Made by a program: the position numbers and the translations under genes. The notes under the pieces are model-generated. The model was not told the DNA's origin. It saw only the letters and a program-made list of their open reading frames with translations, and searched no databases. From the NCBI RefSeq assembly GCF_008831285.2, contig NC_045145.1, positions 19,156,802 through 19,220,801 of the forward strand: a stretch of 64,000 bases of DNA. The letters are read 5' to 3'. Of the stretch, positions 32,913 to 45,299 are shown piece by piece (within the stretch, counting starts at the first letter, position 1; each line of letters opens with the position of its first letter). Origin of the DNA: Nymphaea colorata (Eukaryota; Streptophyta; Magnoliopsida; Nymphaeales; Nymphaeaceae).

Positions 32913-33360
32913 TGATGAAAGTTAATGCAAAATTAATGCAGCTGCCTTTATGAAGAAGGTGAACGGTTTAACTTTTGGGTTCTCCAAAAGTTCTATCGTT
33001 CCAAGACATGTGCCCTATTTTAAATTTCAGTTTTTTGTTTTTAATATGGTCATTATATTTTCAGTTTTCTGTTTTTAATATGTCCATAATGACCATAGTG
33101 GAGTTACCAAGAGTCAATGTCATTTATTTTTCAGTTTTTTCTTACATGTATATATATGGCCCTTTGGGTTGGCTAAATGTGTGAGAAAAAGCATTTCAAG
33201 TGTGCTCCAAACTTTTAGTGTTGTGTGCTCTTATCACATGTCATGCCTTTGTGATCACTTGTAGAAACAAGTGCTCGATTAGTGTGTTGGTTTCTTGTGT
33301 TGTGTCATTCACAGGAGCATAAGAAGAGGAAGTGTAGACAGGTCATTCCTTTTGCTAATA
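32913..33360 (+). repeat. Copia-2 5' LTR (TG...TA ends)
   Basis: It begins TGATGAAAGTTAATGC and ends TTTTGCTAATA. The end is set by three agreeing signs: the target duplication, the 3' LTR and the primer site that follows. The terminal dinucleotides are therefore TG and TA, not TG and CA. Confidence 0.93.
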
Positions 33361-33361
33361 G

Positions 33362-33373
33362 TGGTATCAGAGA
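33362..33373 (+). other. Copia-2 primer-binding site
   Basis: TGGTATCAGAGA starts two bases after the LTR and matches the initiator tRNA-Met complement except at its last base. Confidence 0.88.
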
Positions 33374-33485
33374 TAGGTCGATTGTGTTGTCGTGATTGTT
33401 GGTAAAAGTGCAAAAGAGAGGCCTGCAAGGTAAAGTCTGCACATAACTTGTTCGACAAAATTTCTGTGAGAAATTTTTGTTCATT

Positions 33486-34394
33486 ATGGCTAATGGCATG
33501 TCCACTTCAAATGTTTTTCAATCGCTCATACCGGTATTTAGTGGTGATAATTATAGTTTTTGGAGCATAAAAATGAAGACCTTCTTTTTGTCACAAGATC
33601 TTTGGGATTTAGTTGAAAATGATTATATAGAAAGTGCAGAGAGCTCAAAACAAGGAGAAAAGACAGTTGAATCAAGAGAGCAACGAAAGAAGGATTCAAA
33701 AGCCTTGCTTGTTCTTCAACAAGCTGTAAGTGAGACTATCTTTCCTCGAATTGCTGGTGCTACTAGTTCAAATGAAGCTTGGACTATTCTCAAGCAAGAA
33801 TATCATGGTGATAAGAAGGTAATGACAGTGAAACTCCAAATCCTCCGTAAAGAGTTTGAGACATTGTTTATGAAAAACAATGAATCAGTCCAAGATTTTT
33901 TTTCAAGAGCTTTCATAATTATAAATGAGATGAAAACCTTTGGAGAGGTTGTTAGCAACCAGAAAATTGTAGAAAAAATATTGAGGAACTTACCGCCTAA
34001 ATTTGATCATGTGGTTACGGCTATAGAAGAGTCTAAGGATTTGACTGCATACTCTGCTAATGAATTATTGGGTTCTCTTTTAGCCCATGAACAAAGAATG
34101 AACAGGTCAACTGAGAAAAGTGTTGAACAAGCATTCCAAGCTCAAGTCAAGTTGGATGACTTTAGCAAAGAGAGAAAGGGAGCAACTGTACGAAAGAATG
34201 CATATCGCGGGCGAGGTAGAGGTAACTATCGTGGACGTGGACGAGGAAGATTTGAGGCAGTTCGAAATAAGTCAGAAGGAGGTGATACTAACAATCAAAA
34301 ACATGCCCACAAAACAGGTATTGTGTTTTTTGCAAAAGAAATGGTCATACTGAAGCGTATTGTTGGGATAAAGCAAAACAACAAGCTAATGTAG
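33486..34394 (+). pseudogene. Copia-2 gag
   Basis: From the likely start ATG at 33486 (MANGMSTSNVFQ) the frame encodes a Gag with SGDNYSFWSIKMKTFFLSQD and a basic GRGRGNYRGRGRGRF tail, typical of nucleic-acid-binding copia Gag. The CCHC zinc knuckle (CVFCKRNGHTEAYC, from 34322) lies in the minus-one frame relative to Gag. The gag frame therefore ends at 34394 without it. A one-base loss in the A-run near 34297-34303 would explain this. Confidence 0.85.
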
Positions 34395-37300
34395 TGGAAG
34401 AGAAAGCAGAAGATGGTAACTTATTTTTTACTCATACAGAGTCAAATGAAAATATTGATCATATATGGTTTTTAGATAGTGGATGCAGTAATCATATGAC
34501 AGGAAAGAGAGGCTTGTTTTGTGACATTGATGAATCGGTGAAGCAACAAGTTCGACTTGGAGACAACAAAAAGGTGCAAATTGATGGTAAAGGCACAATT
34601 GAGATATCAATTAACGGTGGTACTAAAAGGTTGGTACATGATGTTTATTATATACCTGGATTAGCATATAACTTACTAAGCGTTGGACAGTTAGCACAAA
34701 AAGGATATTTAATTTCATTTCATGATGATGTATGTGAAATCAAAAAGAAATGTTCTACCATGCCACCTATAATAGTGCACATGACAAAGAACAAAATGTT
34801 TCCAATCGAGCTTTCACACTTTGATGCATATGCCTTAGTAGCAGACATGAATAAAGTGTCTAAGTTATGGCACTTAAGATATGGACACTTGCACTACAAT
34901 GGACTGAAGTTATTGGAGCAGAAAAAATTAGTTGTTGGTTTACCTCATCTTACCAATAATGAAGATATTTGTGAAGCATGTGTGTATGGAAAACAACATC
35001 GTCTTTCATTTCCAGTTGGGAAAGCATGGAGAGCAAAAACTCCTTTAGAATTAGTGCATGCTGACATTTGTGGACCAACAAGAACTCCATCTCTGAATAA
35101 TAGTAGATATTTTTTACTATTCACTGACGATTTTTCTCGCATGAGTTGGGTGTTTTTTCTTGTTGAAAAATCTGAAGCCTTTGAAAAATTCAAGGAATTT
35201 AAAGTGTTTGCAGAAAAAGAATGTGGGCGACCTATAAAAAAATTTCGTACTGATAGAGGGGGAGAATTTTTGTCAAATGATTTTGACAATTTTTGCAAAT
35301 TACATGGCATACATAGACAGTTGACTGTAAGAAAAACTCCTCAACAAAATGGAGTAGCTGAAAGAAAAAACCGTATAGTGGTAGAGATGGCTCGTAGCAT
35401 GTTGAATTAGAAGCATCTTCCAAATGAGTTTTGGGCTGAAGCAGTAGCTACAGCTGTGTATCTTCTCAACATATCACCAACCAAAGCAGTCTGCAATATG
35501 ACTCCATATGAAGCATGGTGGAATAAAAAACCTGATGTAAGTAATTTGAAAGTTTTTAGATGCATTGCCTACTCTCTGCTTGATTCTAGTAGTCGAGACA
35601 AAATGGATAAAAAGAGTGAGAAATGTATTTTTGTGGGTTATAGTAATAACTCAAAAGGTTATAGACTATACAATCCAGTAACAAAGTCTTTAATTATTCG
35701 GCGTGATATCATTTTTGATGAGAATGGATCATGAGAGTGGACAACAATAGAAGATCAACATATTCCATTTGTTGATTCAACTTCTCACTCAAATGCATCA
35801 ACGTCAAGTGCTACTCATTCAAAAGAGACCAATTCAGATCATGAAGAAGATGTCGAAATAATTACAGATGAGTCTTCTCCACCAAGAAAGGTACGATCTC
35901 TAGATGATATATATGATTCTTGTTCATTTGCTTTTATGGTAATTGAACCATCATGTTATGAGGAAGCATGTGGTAAAGAAGAATGGAAAAAAGCAATGCA
36001 AGAAGAGATCGATACAATTAAGAGAAATGATACATGGCAGCTAGTAGATTTACCACAAAGAAAGGAACCTATAAGTGTGAAATGGGTTTACAAATTGAAA
36101 TATAATGTTGATGGAGATGTGCAAAAATACAAGGCCAGACTAGTCGTTAGAGGGTATGTACAAAAATATGGCATTGATTATTTTGAAACTTTTTCTCCTG
36201 TTGCTCGTTTTGAGACTATTAGGCTAGTATTGGCACTTGCAGCTCACTTAAAATGGAAGGTATTTCAATTTGATGTCAAATCTGCTTTTTTGAATGGTGC
36301 TTTAGAAGAAGATGTGTATGTACATCAACCACAGGGCTTTGTCATAAGTGGACATGAGAAGAAAGTGTATAAGTTGAAGAAGGCCCTTTATGGCCTCAAG
36401 CAAGCACCAAGAGCATGGTATGGGAGACTTGACACATATCTTCACAAAAATGGGTTTCGACGTTGTGAGAGTGAACCCACATTATACTTAAAAAATGAAG
36501 GCATTGATATGCTTGTGGTATGTGTTTATGTAGATGACATTATCTACATGGGATCAAGTGATGTGCTCATTCAAAAATTCAAGGACAGTATGATAAGTGA
36601 GTTTGAAATGACAGATTTGGGTTTATTGCATTTCTTTTTTGGTCTTCAAGTTGTCCAAACAAATAATGGTATTTTTATCTCTCAAGAAAAATATGCATTA
36701 AGCCTACTTAAGAAGTATAAAATGTTAGATTGCAAGTCGTGCTCTACTCCTATGAATGCAGGTGAAAAGTTGACTTTGTCTGATGGGACTGCTAAAGCCA
36801 ATGAAACATTGTTTAGAGGTCTAGTTGGTGGCTTGTTATATTTGACTCATACACGACCAGATATTTTATTTGCTGTCAGCTTGGTATCCAGATTCATGCA
36901 CAATCCATCATTACACCATTTGGGGGCAGCAAAACGTGTTTTGCGTTACATCCGTGAAACTACTAAATATGGAATTTGGTATAAATCAAATGTTTGTTTT
37001 AATTTACTTGGTTACACTGATAGTGATTGGGCAGGAGCTGTAGATGATCGAAGGAGCACAAGCGGTTATGTCTTTACACTTGGATCAGGTGATATATCAT
37101 GGTGTTCAAAGAAGCAAAGTACGACAGCATTATCATCTTCAGAAGCGGAGTATATTGCTGCATCTGCAGCTACTTGTCAGGCAATTTGGATGCGTCGAGT
37201 TTTGGAAGATCTTGGTCAAAGTCAAACTGAAGGGACACCAATTCATTGTGACAACAAGGCAACTATAGCAATGACAAGAAATCCGATTTACCACGGACGG

Positions 37301-37495
37301 ACAAAACATATTGAACTTCGTCATCATTTTATTCGTGAGATTGTTGGTAAATGTCAAATTGTGTTGAAGTATTGCTCAACCAATGAGCAAGTTGCAGATG
37401 GATTTACAAAGGCACTTTCATACCCAAAATTTATGAAGTTTCGGTCTCACCTTGGTGTTTCAGACTTTGCATTAAGGGGGAGTGATGAAAGTTAA
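34322..37495 (+). pseudogene. Copia-2 pol (zinc knuckle to RNase H) with two stops
   Basis: The frame carries the zinc knuckle; protease DSGCSNHMTG near 34475; GAG-pre-integrase WHLRYGHLHYNGLKLL near 34868; an integrase core (HADICGP, RTDRGGEF, PQQNGVAERKNR); reverse transcriptase with YVDD at 36527-36538; and RNase H with CDNKATIAM and RTKHIELRHHFIRE. It is interrupted only by an in-frame TAG at 35408-35410 in integrase and a TGA at 35732-35734, at a place where TGG is likely ancestral. The three open pieces share one frame, so decay is recent and light. Confidence 0.93.
37471..37482 (+). other. Copia-2 polypurine tract
   Basis: ATTAAGGGGGAG directly precedes the 3' LTR. Confidence 0.85.
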
Positions 37496-37932
37496 TGCAA
37501 AATTAATGCAGCTGCCTTTATGAAGAAGGTGAACGGTTTAACTTTTGGGTTTTTCAAAAGTTCCATCGTTCCAAGACATGTGCCCTATTTTAAATTTCAG
37601 TTTTTTGTTTTTAATATGGTCATTATATTTTCAGTTTTCTGTTTTTAATATGTCCATAATGACCATAGTGGAGTTACCAAGAGTCAATGTCATTTATTTT
37701 TCAGTTTTTTCTTACATGTATATATATATGGCCCTTTGGGTTGGCTAAATGTGTGAGAAAAATCATTTCAAGTGTGCTCCAAACTTTTAGTGTTGTGTGC
37801 TCTTATCACATGTCATGCCTTTGTGATCACTTGTAGAAACAAGTGCTCGATTAGTGTGTTGGTTTCTTGTGTTGTGTCATTCACAGAAGCATAAGAAGAG
37901 GAAGTGCAGACAGGTCATTCCTTTTGCTAATA
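37483..37932 (+). repeat. Copia-2 3' LTR
   Basis: Begins TGATGAAAGTTAATGC and ends TTTTGCTAATA, followed by ATTTG (37933-37937) and then CTTTGATACTTG, which continues the host sequence seen in segment A. Confidence 0.94.
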
Positions 37933-38272
37933 ATTTGCTTTGATACTTGTCCACATGAAGCGGTTATATGCGTAAGAGAAGAAAAATCCAGTCCAAACAA
38001 AGAGAAGAAAAATCCAGTAACAGAAGACAACGGCCTTTCTTTTTTTTTTTTCAGAGATTTTCTTTATAAACAGGAAATGTAGCTCACATACATCAACTTT
38101 CGAAGAGGAAGACGGGAGGAAACAAGAGAAAAATTAAAAACAACACCAGTCTCAACTACCAAGGAGATATTTGGACAATGAAACCGATGGTAACTAAACA
38201 ATCCAAGACTTCACTTCCCTTGTTGACTACCGTCGATTGTCGATCCTTTCTCCCAAATGCTTGGCCTTGCGG

Positions 38273-41200
38273 CTATATCATTACTAGCTTTGCGTATAGG
38301 AGCTCGTTCCATGCATCAGGAATTCCGGGCAGACACCAGTGGATGCAATCCTCAAACTTCTCAGGCTTTCTCGTCTCTTCCTCACTCATCTTGTGCTTCT
38401 GCTTCCTGTAGACGGAAGGATGGCCATCCTTTCTATAAGCCGTCATCTTTGTTACGTTCACACACGAGATTGGTGTCCTCATTTCGCCCAGCAGAGAGTC
38501 CACCACCCTCATTTTCTCTGGGTACGGCTCGAGATGAGTATCATTCGTTATGGGTTCTACTTCATTGTGACAGCGCCCACCGGTATTCCATTGCCCTGCC
38601 CTTCGTATTCCAAAGATGAAAAAGAAGAGGACTGTAAATTCTACTGGAATTTTGTTGACAGAATTAACACTGAGCAACATCTGCAAATGATTTGGAAGAT
38701 TTAAAAAGAAACAAATTAATAGCAATTTACCTGTAATGTTTACTGGAATATCCTCTAAAGAAAACCTTGGTCTTCTTTGGATTCACGTTCGCGTCAACCC
38801 ATTTGGCCCAAGTGTTAAGTGCAATTCTGTAAGCGCCAACATGCTCCATCATCTCGTAAACGTGTTCTCCTACTCGATAGTAATTCTTCCTGCAGGAGTT
38901 TGACATGTAAAAATGCTCTTTTCTTCCACATAATGAATAAGCAGAACGACCTTCACATCAGTCTGTCACTGAAAAAGAAGGTATGCAGCTACACAAATAC
39001 TTTTAACATTTAAATTTTCATTTTATTCTTCCAACATCCTAGGCCTATATGGTTTATATAGTTTAAAAGCAACTTTCATATATTACTCCCTTCGTTACTC
39101 CATCCTTCCCATTTTATCCAAATCGTTCCATGATAATGCAAGTCAAGAGCCGAATCTTGGTTTCAGAGACACTTTCATTTAATGCAGCATCATATTAGTA
39201 AAATTAAGGCGGTCAGTTCTTTATATTTTGTTATAATTAACCATAGAGCTGTGATTTTCGAGTCCAAAAGCCTAGTAAATTGTGTGTGTTCTTTTTGATG
39301 TGCAATTGAATTTGAAGAGCCCAGAAAGTTCAACCATCGATCTTAAGATTTTTAGAATATGTGCACTGAAAATAATATTTTTTCTATTGATTCTTTGGTT
39401 TTCCAACATAGAGATCACATTCCTCAAGTTAGTTTTATGAAAAATTACTCATACATAGGTTATCCCCATACCTTTTTTAACATTCAAAATTTTTCTCCAT
39501 TCATGGATCGTATTGCAAGCCTTTTAACGAAATCAAATGGTTTCAAGTGTTCAATTAATGGCCTTTAATGTCATCGAGAGATTTATTGGATTTAGGAAAA
39601 GTGAAGGATAGATTTGGAAGACTCGAAAATAGAAGGGCAAATTACGAAAATAGCTGGCTAGGTGGAGAATATTGAAAATTTTCCATTTTAAAGCATATAA
39701 TTAATTATTTGAACGTATAAATTAATGTGATTTTATGAAGTTCATGTTTGACCATGTAAGTTTCTTGTATTTTTTTTCTACTATAAAACTCATCTACACA
39801 TTGCTATCTAAAAACTTTTTTATTGAGACATAAGGACATTATTGGGTAGCATTAAATGCTAGATCGAGTACTCAAATTAAACCTGTGGAAGGTTGATGAG
39901 CGAATCCTGCTTTCAAGCCAAGCTGATTAATTCGTTAATCTTTAATCTTATTTTAAAGTACCAATAGAAAAGTTTAGAGAGATTAATAAGGAATTGAACT
40001 AAGAGAAATGAAGATTATACTCAACTAACTCAGCTCTTCTATAGAACACATGTGCTTAAATTCGGCATGAAGTATTCTCGAAAGTGGCACAATTAAATTA
40101 CTCTGAAAGTGGAAGATTTCAATTTTCTTTATTGAGGTCATATCAACCACAGATCTCTCACATCATATTGAAGATGCATTTATTAGTTTTTCTTTGATAC
40201 GATGTAGAAAACTTACATTCTTCAGGTCATCCATAAAGGAGATTTTCCGAAAGGCTAAGTGAAAGTATTAATTTTTAAAGGCGATAAAAGTAATCCCATT
40301 AGAAAGAAACTTCCCTTTTTTTGAGGTTATATCAACTACAAAAAAATTAGTTGGTGCTATATTTTATTTATTGGCTTACGGGTCAAACAATGCTAAAACC
40401 AATAATGGAGATTTAGTATAGAGGTAAAGTGTTAAAACGACTCGTGGGTATGTAGGTGAAGTGTTTCTCTTAAGTGATAAAAATACAAAACTCTTTTTTC
40501 TTATTCAAGTCACATGTTTATTATATGTATTTTTTCATCTAACAATTCAATCAAAGCTGTCAACTTGAAAAATATTGATGACTGAGAGAAAAACAAAACT
40601 AAAAAGGTGTAAACTGACAAAAATGCCTATCACTTTTCTTTAACCATCAATCACACATGATTAGATGGTTAGGTGCTAATATATATATAACCAACCTTCT
40701 TAAAACTGATTCATATACATTGCTCTTTGCCATCGTTATAGAATTAAATTAGACATGTACTTTACATTAAAATTAAGAGCGTTAGAGATATCATATATAG
40801 CGCGGGTGAAAGGATAATTACCCGTCATTCGTCTTGGAGGGAGTGAACCAGTGACCGGAGTTGAAGATCAATATATCAGCGTGCTGGTAACGGGGGGCGA
40901 CCGCTGCGATGGTGTCGAGCCTCACCGTTGCCTTGATACTCCCGTTGGGCAAAGGAGTCTTCAGTTCCTCGACCAGAAAGGGAGACCAAAAGAACTCGAT
41001 GGTGCAATTGTAGTCCTGTACCGACCACCATGGTGGAAAAGAAAATGGGAAATCAATAAAGTTCAGTATGGGGAAGAGAAAAACGGGAAGTTTTGTCTTT
41101 CGTCGGGGTTCTCTGAACCAACCAAAAGGCCGTAAGCAGTCGATCCAGGCGGGCGACGCACTCCGACTATCTTCTTCTTGCCCTGCACGGCTTGCCACAG

Positions 41201-41584
41201 GACACACAGGAGAGACTTCCACATGTTCCGGCCCAGGGAGTCACCGACGAACACCACGTGCTTCCCCCTAAGCCTCTCCAGCATGTCCTTCCCGTCTAAT
41301 CTGATAAACAACGCCGACAACATTGCAGAAGGAAAGAGTCAAATGCCTTCCCATTCCCATCAGGTAGTAACTTTCTTCTTGCAATATGACAATCAGTGCC
41401 GATCATCGTTCACCAGTTTTTGTTTGAATTCCGGTAGGTGCCGGGTTTAATCCCTGCCACCCGTGGTTAATTTCCCTTGGCATGACAAAGCCTAAGAACG
41501 TGATGGTTTGCCATTCAAAGCATGCTAATTCAATCACGCATAAGCTGTTATACTCAAATAGGCTTACACACACACACACACATA

Positions 41585-41648
<64 letters not shown>

Positions 41649-43494
41649 AGAGAGAGAGAAAGACAGAAGCAGATAGACTGAGAAGTTGACAAAAACAAGA
41701 CCCATAGGTCAGGATAAAAAACAAGAGGCTTAGGTCAGGGATAAAAACTAAACTCTTTGATTGTGACTTTTAAAGTGTCTTTTTCTTTTCTTTTCTTTTT
41801 TGGCAATATAACCTTATTGATAAGATCTTAAGAATGAGTTGATGTAAAAACCAAACCGTAAGGTCAAGGTCATAAGCTTGACCCTTTAATTTTTTGTTAA
41901 AAAAATATTTTTAATAAAATATAAACATCTTAATATATTTATAAAAACTAGTTTGACATAAACATGCTTTGATTTAAGTTGGTTTTATGAAAAATTTGGA
42001 ATGTTCTATTACCAAAATGTTGATGTTATGAGTGCTATTCATTTTTGGTTATTATAAAAGCACTGTTAAAGTCCAAAAAGTGATCAACTTATTTTATGTT
42101 TTGTATTAACCTATTCTTAAAACAATATCTGTATGTTAGATTGCCAAAAAAAACCACCTTGAACATCATCGTCAAACCGTGTGGTTTTTGTTTATGACCG
42201 GTCTAGTTTCTACCAATTTCCTTATATATGGTCTGGCGCTTCAAATGCACCAAATCAGTCACTCAAACCTGTGGATTTATCAAATTCTAGAAGACAATCA
42301 CATATTGCAAGTATACATGCAGTGATTCCACGTAGGTGTGCATGAATTAAAAAAATATTAAGCAGCTTCAACCATCTATGCATGAAAAGAGAAAGGTAGC
42401 ATTTGATTATACGTACAACAGGATGATTTCAAGTAAATTTAGCATTAATCACCTTAACTAATGGATTTCAGCAGATGATTATGTTGATTAATCTAAATGT
42501 AATATGTAGCAATGAAAACACAACAATAAATAATTAGGCGAGAAATGGGGTTAGCATATTACCTAGTCGATCGTGCCACCGCCTTCCCACCGTTTCTAAA
42601 GGATAAAAGAAATAGGGAAACAAAAGAAACTACTCTTGAACTGAGAAACCTAACCACGTTGGTTTAGTCTGCTTACTATTCCCTCCCAAATAATGGTAAT
42701 TGTAAGGTTTAAAACACGTACTAAAAAAAAACATATGTTCTAAAAACACTATTATTCTTTCTTATTTTATAGAACATGCATGGTTGATTATGACTTTTTT
42801 TCCTAGTTCTAAAAATCTAATGTTGGACCAAATCACACCATTTTTCCCATAACCAAAGCATAGTAATCTTCAAGTTTGTCATTTAGAAACTTGCGTTCCC
42901 TTAATATAATGTTCTTCCTATGACATGTCATTTTATGACGATCTTTCTTATCCATGTGAGTATGGTTAATTAAATCACCTCCCAACAGTATACTAACATA
43001 TATATATATATATATATATAAAGCATGATATACCTATATATTGTATTGCCTTTGTATTATAGTTAACTGCATGATGACACCATGTCACCGAATTTCCCAA
43101 TAACACTTCAAAAATTGTCTAATATAGAAAGCGATCTACTCATGTGAGAGCCATATGCAACATGCTACATCGATCCACAGTTTAACTATGTTTTGTTTAT
43201 TGTCATATATATTTTATACGAGTATTATATGGTGAAAATTTTATCAGGTGACAAAGTTATACATCTCAAGAAAATCTAGGTAAATTTTTTAAAAATTTAA
43301 AACATTTAATAAAACATGAAAATTATAAAAAATAATAAAAAATATGAAAAAACGTGAAAAAACAAGTATAATGTTAGACCAAATCACACCATCTTTCCTA
43401 TAACCGAAGCATAGTATTAGAAACTTGCGTTCCATTAATATAATGTTCTTCCTATGACATGTCATCTATGACGATCTTTCTTATCCATGTGAGC

Positions 43495-43530
<36 letters not shown>

Positions 43531-44377
43531 TCATGAATCATCCGCCCTAAAAAGGAAAGCCTTCAACAAAAGCCAACCGACGCCATCTCCCGCTTTACCT
43601 TGGAATTCTGCAACCATGTGGTTGCCATCTCCATTTCTCATACAGCCGCTCAGGCCGGCCATTCATGACACAGCTGATGGACTGGTCTACGAATGGGCAA
43701 GTCGCCGCCGGGTAGAGAGGGAAGGAGTCATCCCTCACCCACCTCCCATCAAATATGTCACATTTTTCCTTTCTTCTCTCACCTACACCAGTTGCCATCT
43801 TGCCGGAGTTGGTCGTCTCCCAAGGCTTGTTTTGAATTCCCTCGGGATTTCTAGGGGAACTAGTGCCAGCATCGCCCTTGCTACTGGCATTGATGGACCT
43901 AAAGCTACCGACGGCAGATTCCATCGCACTCTCTTGCCGTTGGGTGGCCTGACTGCTGTATCTACGGCGAGGTGCAACTACAATGTTTGGTAGCTCAACT
44001 TCGGTTTTAGAAGCGGAGCTTGTTTCGCTCGTTTGGGTTGTCGTGTACTCGGCAGAAACTACACTTGCTTCTGTTGGACCCACGGTGGCGGTAGAGACGA
44101 AAGGGTTGGCTTTGAGAAGTATGTAGGATGAGAAGGGCAACAAAGAAGAAGAAGAGGAAGAGGAAGGGACAGGCAAGATCGTGCTGGAGGAGCTGAGAAC
44201 GTGAGAGAACCAAGCGGGAGTGTTCATCGGAGTGGTGAGGACATGGAAGACGGTGAAGAGTATGAAACCAATCATGAAGGCGTAAGAAGTTGCGACTCCC
44301 TTTCCGGTGATGGAAGGAACGCCCTTGGATTGCTGCATGATGAGCACGGCGGAGGGAGCCTTCTTTCCTCCATCCAT
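38273..44377 (-). CDS. TBL: TBL-B: TRICHOME BIREFRINGENCE-LIKE polysaccharide O-acetyltransferase
   Basis: Five exons: 43599-44377, 41123-41300, 40822-41015, 38731-38889 and 38273-38600. They join through GT-AG introns with phases 2, 0, 2, 2 into 545 residues. Residues 28-48 form the signal anchor. A Ser/Thr-rich stem leads to the TBL domain from about 206 (CDIFDGRWV, YEKWRWQPHGC). The esterase-like domain has FVGDSLGRNMW (Ser281), NCTIEFFWSPFLV, ILIFNSGHW, VFFRGYS and DCIHWCLPG (Asp521, His524). All family landmarks are intact, so I expect a working Golgi acetyltransferase of wall polysaccharides; the substrate cannot be read from sequence. Intron 1 (2.3 kb) holds microsatellites and a direct repeat, and intron 3 (1.9 kb) holds the edge of the segmental duplication. 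A possible TATA box (TATATAAG on minus, about 44411-44418) lies about 35 bp before the ATG, which is rather close. Confidence 0.92.
41566..41660. repeat. Compound (CA)n-(TA)n-(GA)n microsatellite
   Basis: A CA tract (41566-41582), a TA tract (about 41592-41645) and a short GA tract follow one another inside intron 1 of TBL-B. Confidence 0.97.
42821..42960. repeat. Intron direct repeat, copy 1
   Basis: A 140-bp segment (TGTTGGACCAAATCACACC to TTATCCATGTGAG) repeated in the same orientation at 43372-43493, inside TBL-B intron 1. A short TA tract follows at about 42998-43020. Confidence 0.9.
43372..43493. repeat. Intron direct repeat, copy 2
   Basis: A 122-bp version (TGTTAGACCAAATCACACC to TTATCCATGTGAG) with a roughly 15-bp internal deletion relative to copy 1. 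A TA tract of about 30 bp follows (43497-43527). Between the copies lies AT-rich debris like that at 18.9-19.1 kb. Confidence 0.9.
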
Positions 44378-44400
44378 CGCTCGCAGCCCCAGGAGAAAGA

Positions 44401-45210
44401 AAGAAGCACATTACTTATATACATAGAATCGTTTTGTTTTTTTCTTCGACGTAAAAGAAAAAATGTTATGCGGCGATAGAACTGTTTCCTCCTTGCCACA
44501 GACGACCCAAAAACATTTAAAAAGGCTACTGAAATTTATATTTCTTTGCTGTAAACTAACTATTTGAAAAAAAAAAAGTAAAATTTTCCTCGCATGATGA
44601 ATAGGGGAATATTAAGACATGCTTCATTTGTTCTTAAGGTTAATTCCAAAATCCAAGTGAAAATAGGAATTCTTAAGCATGTACTATCTTGCTCATTGTT
44701 TTTCAAATCCAACTATTCAATTGAAAGCGAGTATCGCTGAAAAGGAAAATGACCTAGCTTGCTTAATTACCAATTTAATACACAGATACTTGCTTAATTA
44801 CCAATTTAATACACAGATATTTGATAATCTTCTTTTTCTTCTAGCACTTCATTATAATCAAAGCCAATGTTGTAAAAAGCATATCATAAGTCATATCGGT
44901 TTGACTTTAAAATATATTGTATCGTAAAATATCGTAACGTATTGTAACTATATCGTATTTTAAAAAAATAATTAAAAATCTAAAAAAATCATAAAAAATC
45001 AGTAAAAAGTGAACAATAATATGTTCTTCAAAAAAAACATGTTTTACAGAATCATAAACTTATTATTGATATAAAGTTATGTATCATTACTTCATTATTC
45101 ATGAACATTAAAATTCATAACAACATGTCAATATCAATCTACAAAGCACAACAATGAATATAACTATAAGTACATAACATATCATAACTGTATTGTAATG
45201 TATCATATGA
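44401..45210. repeat. Segmental duplication, segment B (right part)
   Basis: Partner of 10295 to about 11060, starting 24 bp upstream of the TBL-B start codon, so it spans the gene's putative promoter. It keeps the same 31-bp tandem duplication (44757-44818). About 57 extra bp of ATCGTA-rich sequence sit near 44878-44935 compared with segment A. Confidence 0.88.
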
Positions 45211-45299
45211 TACAGTGCATGTATCGTATTGTACGAGAAGCCAGCAATAATAGGAAAAACAATACGTTAACTCAGATGATGAGCTTTGGGGAAAGCGAA

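Larger units (their letters stand above)
32913..37932 (+). mobile_element. Copia-2: Ty1-copia element nested in segment B
   Basis: A 5.0-kb element with LTRs of 448 and 450 bp, a 5-bp ATTTG target duplication, an initiator tRNA-Met type primer site and a polypurine tract. The LTRs differ at about six positions plus one 2-bp indel (about 1.3% by my count), so it looks younger than Copia-1. It inserted about 340 bp downstream of the TBL-B stop codon and left the gene's coding part unharmed. A frameshift and two stops make it non-autonomous. Confidence 0.97.
31792..40164. repeat. Segmental duplication, segment B (left part)
   Basis: Same-orientation partner of 2354-6566. It is interrupted by Copia-2 (32913-37932), which is absent from segment A. 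It includes the last two TBL-B exons and most of the intron before them. The match stops at 40164, inside the third intron of TBL-B. Confidence 0.9.

Noticed and set aside
42821-43493. Calling the intron direct repeats a TRIM element
   Set aside because: No primer-binding site, polypurine tract or target-site duplication was found.
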